From Chamaecyparis obtusa (Eukaryota; Streptophyta; Pinopsida; Cupressales; Cupressaceae), in assembly GCA_027943335.1 (NCBI GenBank), contig BSBK01006440.1:62001-126000 (forward strand): 64,000 bases of DNA. The letters run 5' to 3'. The position numbers and the translations under genes are program-made. Shown piece after piece: positions 60,466 to 64,000 of this stretch. The first letter of the stretch is position 1; each line of letters opens with the position of its first letter. Below the pieces are notes generated by a model that had not been told where the DNA came from, did not search any database, and worked only from the letters and a program-made list of their open reading frames with translations.

Positions 60466-60573
60466 CACCCCCCCTAAGAAGTATATCCATACATCAAGTC
60501 CAGAACATGATAAGGCTGTAAAAACCCTTGGATTGATATATCCCTACATCATTTAATTCTCACTAGGAGGGGC

Positions 60574-61118
60574 TTACACCCCAAGCATACCTCTGAGATA
60601 CTCAAAGGAATCTTTTGGAAATGGGTTTGTAAATATATCTTCTATCTATTCTTTTGTGCTAATGTATTCCAACCTTATTTCTTTCTCTACAACCTTGTCT
60701 CTCAAGAAGTCATACTTAGTATAAATATGCTTAGTTTTAGAATGCATCACAAGATTCTTTGACATATTTACTATACTGGTGTTATCACAATGAATAATCA
60801 CTGGTTCAACATAATTTATTCCTATATGTTTTAGCATTTTGTTTTATCCAAAAAAATTGAGTGCAATTAATAGTAGCATCAGCATACTCAAATTTGGTAG
60901 TAGATTGAGCTATACAATCTTGCTTTTTACTTAACCATGAAACCAACCTTTTTCTCAACAAAAAATGCACCTACACTAGTACTCTTCCTTTCATCAATGT
61001 TCCCTACCCAATCAACATCAGTATAAGAATGTAGTTCAAAGTAATCATTTTTATCATACCATAAGCCATATTCCATTATTCCTTTCAGATATCTAAATAT
61101 CCTTTTTACAATACCCAT
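60574..61118 (-). pseudogene. Element F RNase H
   Basis: Shows IFRYLKGIMEYGLWYDKNDYF and YTDVDWVGNIDERKSTS (~61000-61040), then VIIHCDNTSIVNMSKN and RLEYISTKE. After a TAG it ends FEYLRGMLGV with a stop at 60574-60576. Stops near 60640, 60845 and 60925 and a frameshift near 60960 break it. Confidence 0.87.
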
Positions 61119-62042
61119 GTATGTTTCTTTAGGATCTTCCTAATATCTAGCCATAATCCCAACAACATTAGCAATATCTGGTCTAGAGTGAGTCAGATAT
61201 TGTAATCCTTAAATAATTGATCTATACTTGGTCTGAAAAACACTCTTTGTCTCATATGTATTTGTCATTTTATGACTAGTCACCATGGGTGTACCAATTG
61301 GTTAACAGTCTTCCATTCCAAACTTTTTCAACATTTCTTTAAGATACTTAGTCTGAGAAATAAAAATCCCATTCTTGCTCTAATTTATTTGCAGTTTAAG
61401 AAATAATTTCATTTCTCCTATCATGGACATCTCAAATTCATTCTCCATCTCTTTAGAAAATTTCTTACACATTTCATCATTTCCTCCAAAGATAATATCA
61501 TCAATAAAAACTTCTATTATCAGAATTCCATCTTCACTAGTTCTTAAATATAAGTTATTGTCAGCATTACCTTTTCTAAATCCAAGGCAAAGTAAGTACT
61601 TGTCTAACCTTTCATACCAAACCCTTAGAGCTTTCTTTAGTCTATACATTGCCTTATTCAACTTGCATATCATGTCTTCATCTTCGGTTAGAGGAAATCC
61701 ATCAGGTTGTTTTATGTATACTTCCTCTTCAAGATCCCCTTTTAAAAATGTAGATTTCACATCCATCTGATATACCTTGAAGTATTTATGTGCAGCATAA
61801 GCTAAAAATAATCTCATAGCTTCCAACCTAGCAATAGGATCAAATGTCTCTTCAAAAACAATGCCTTCTTGTTGTGAGTAGCCTTTGCAAACCAATCTTT
61901 CTTTGTTTCTTACAAAAATTCCATCTTCATTCATTTTGTTTCTGAAAACCCACTTAGTTCCTATTACATTTTTGTCTTTACGTCTAGGAAGCAATTCACA
62001 AGTGTTATTTTTTTTTATCTGATCTAACTCTTCCTGCATAGC
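61119..62042 (-). pseudogene. Element F reverse transcriptase
   Basis: A 219-codon clean part (61380-62039) includes [62 protein letters not shown] and the catalytic box [12 protein letters not shown] (~61485-61515) with both Asp. Beyond a TAG the connection domain continues to 61119 with stops. Confidence 0.9.
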
Positions 62043-63293
62043 TTTGACCCAAGATTCATCTCTACAAGCTTCATAATTAGTCTTTGGTTCAACTTGAGAA
62101 ATTAAAAAAAATTATTCCCTTATCATTGATCTACTCATCATACCTTGACCTACATTACCAATAATATATTTTTAATGATGGTCTTTCTTAACATACCTCA
62201 GAGTCTTAGGAGTATTAGAAACTCCATTTGTGTCCTCGTCACAAATCTCATTCTCACAATCAATCTCAACATGTTCTTCTTATTCTGTAATAGTATCTTT
62301 CTTGATTTTTGTATTCTGATAACAATCATACATTCTCTCTTGTATCTAAAACTTTTCATCTATCTACACATTGTTACTTTCAATCATCTTCCTCAATCTC
62401 AAGTTAAAACATTTTTTGGCATTTCTTTTAGTAGAATAACAAAGAAAAATTCCTTCATCACTTCTAGCATCAAATTTCCCAATTTCATCATCTCTTTTGA
62501 TATAGCATTTACTACCAAATATTCTGAAATATTTTACAGTAGGAGTATAATTAAACCACAATTCATAAGGAGTCTTATTTGTACCCTCTATTATCTTTAA
62601 TGTGTATAATACTGTCCCAATAGCTTCTCTCCAATGTACATGAGATACATTTCCTTCTAGCAACATTGTCCTAGCAGCATCCACTATTGTTCTATTTCTT
62701 CAATCTGTTAATCCATTTTGCTATGGAGTCCTCGGAGAAGATGTTTGTGTTTGTATTCCATATTCTTCGCAATATGAATTGAATAGATCTAAAGTAAACT
62801 CTCCACCTCTGTCTGATATCAGACATTTTATCTTTAAGCCTAATTCATTTTTTACTTTTTCTTTGAATAACTTGAATTTTTCAAATGATTCCGATTTCTC
62901 TTTCAAGTAAGTGATCCACATCATTCTAGAAAAGTCATGAACAAAAAGTATAAATTACCTTTCACCATAGTATGATCTTTTCCTTTTAGGTCCACATAGG
63001 TCTATATGTATCAGATCCAATGTTTCTTTTGTTGTATATGATTTACTTTTATAACTGCTTCTAGTATTCTTTTCCATAACACATTCTTTGTGCATAGTGT
63101 TAGATAGTTTTACAAATTTTGGTAGGTCTCTCACTACATTAGTCAATCTTTCCTTCATAATATTATCAAAATTGACATGACAAAGTCTTATGTGCCATAA
63201 CCAACTATCATCTATCTTCACAACAAAACAAGAAGCTCCAGATGTATTTAACTCGAATACATTACCTCTAGTTTTAGTGCCAGTTGCAATCAA
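62043..63293 (-). pseudogene. Element F integrase and linker
   Basis: The zinc site WLWHIRLCHVNFDN with a KECVMEK partner (63080-63210) is partly kept. IHIDLCGPK (~63000) and ISDRGGEFT (~62815) hold the first two Asp. The Glu region (62700-62730) contains two stops, and the expected Glu reads Asp. It continues as TPYELWFNYTPTVKYF, FGSKCYIKRDDE and a GIFLCYS segment to 62364, then a decayed linker. Confidence 0.87.
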
Positions 63294-63620
63294 GTTTCCT
63301 ATCTTACTTCTAAAAAAAAATTTCCCATCAATAAAATTTAATTAATAGCCTTTATCTATTAGTTGTCCAACACTCAACAAGATATGCTTAAGTCCATCAA
63401 CAAGAAGTACATTATCAGTATTATTCCATCCATCTAAATAAATAGATCCTACTCCTATGATAGACTTAGGAACATTGTCTCTAAATCTTACAACACCACC
63501 ATCATACTTATTTAGTTTAACAAACATGTTTTTGTCTCCAGTCATATGATGTGAGAAACCACTATCTATAACCCATTCAGATTTCTTATCAACATGTGAT
63601 ACTAACTCTTTTTCCTCATG
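63294..63620 (-). pseudogene. Element F protease
   Basis: WVIDSGFSHHMTGD (63540-63585) retains the Asp-Ser-Gly site. It is followed by FVKLNKYDGGVVRF and VDGLKHILLSVGQL. A TAA near 63343 and a frameshift separate it from the integrase. Confidence 0.87.
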
Positions 63621-64000
63621 TACTGGTTTTTCATCTTTAATAGCAATAAATTCAACCTCCTCAAAATAACAATCATAATCATTATAAATACCTTCACTAG
63701 CATAATAACACTCCTTTTCTTTTGAATACTTAGGCTTGAAAAACTTAGGTTTGTCCTTAGGAACTCTTGTAGGACATCTAGATGCAAAGTGACCTATCTT
63801 ATTGCATCAAAAACATTTCAAAGGTAACTTTCCTTCAAATTGACCCTTACTTCTCTTTTCTCTTCTAGCGATCAGAGAAACAAGTTCATCTAGCTTTCTT
63901 TCTTCTTCTTGTATCAATTCCCATTCATCCAAATACTCATCAAGCTCTTCCTTTATATTACCACTGCTGGAGCTTACAATTCCAAATATTGTATTCTTGT
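63621..64000 (-). pseudogene. Element F gag, C-terminal part (cut by window edge)
   Basis: A lysine-rich region and a zinc knuckle at ~63771-63812 reading CF, a TGA stop, then CNKIGHFASRC. All Cys and His positions are present but the stop falls inside the knuckle. Upstream (63840-64000) is an acidic segment. Confidence 0.8.

Larger units (their letters stand above)
60466..64000 (-). mobile_element. Copia element F, coding half (continues past the window)
   Basis: Resumes with the CACCC duplicate at 60466. The order toward the right edge is RNase H, reverse transcriptase, integrase, protease, then gag zinc knuckle, all on the minus strand. The PBS and 5' LTR lie outside. Protein similarity to B and E is clear but lower. 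Confidence 0.88.

Overview
The window looks like intergenic DNA from a large plant genome, possibly a gymnosperm. I infer this from old nested Ty1/copia and chromovirus elements primed by initiator-Met tRNA, hAT transposons, long LTRs and an AT-rich background. No ordinary host gene, rRNA or tRNA gene is recognisable; species assignment is not possible from this alone. Almost every long reading frame belongs to a transposable element, and nearly all are broken by stops and frameshifts.

Layout. 1-3285: the 3' part of a chromovirus LTR sits inside a pol-less LTR element (A) that has a PBS, a coiled-coil coding remnant, a PPT and a 3' LTR. 3286-9201: a MITE-like copy (3945-4773), the 3' end and LTR of a copia element (4774-6482), a large TATG-type microsatellite and unclassified spacer. 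9202-17911: copia element B on the + strand, with two ~1.5-kb LTRs, perfect 5-bp TSD ATAGG, and a second MITE-like copy with perfect 29-bp inverted termini splitting gag from pol. 17912-19355: spacer with a 116-bp AG microsatellite. 19356-33826: chromovirus C (+ strand), whose gag is interrupted at 20980-29375 by element D (- strand, perfect TSD GAAAA). D has LTRs, PBS and PPT but no protease, integrase or reverse transcriptase; instead it encodes a zinc-knuckle gag-like protein and a ~1200-codon protein of unknown function.

33827-64000: spacer, then a deep nest. LTR fragment G (35171-36226) is followed by copia F (- strand, 36227 to beyond the window). Its 3' region is split by copia E (37749-60465, - strand, perfect TSD CACCC). 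E is split by a ~15-kb hAT-like transposon (39583-54556, CAGGGAT/ATCCCTG ends, 8-bp TSD with two transitions), and the hAT is split by a 4.5-kb probable solo LTR (44663-49180, perfect TSD AGTCT). The insertion order is therefore F, E, hAT, solo LTR.

The two least ordinary systems are the hAT-like element and element D. The hAT has a transposase gene on + and, tail-to-tail on -, a ~1250-codon gene with a G-patch-like motif and a coiled-coil tail, plus a third small ORF and TTCRCC motifs repeated in both subterminal regions. Element D is a non-autonomous LTR element carrying two large proteins of its own. All boundaries and alignments were made by eye.
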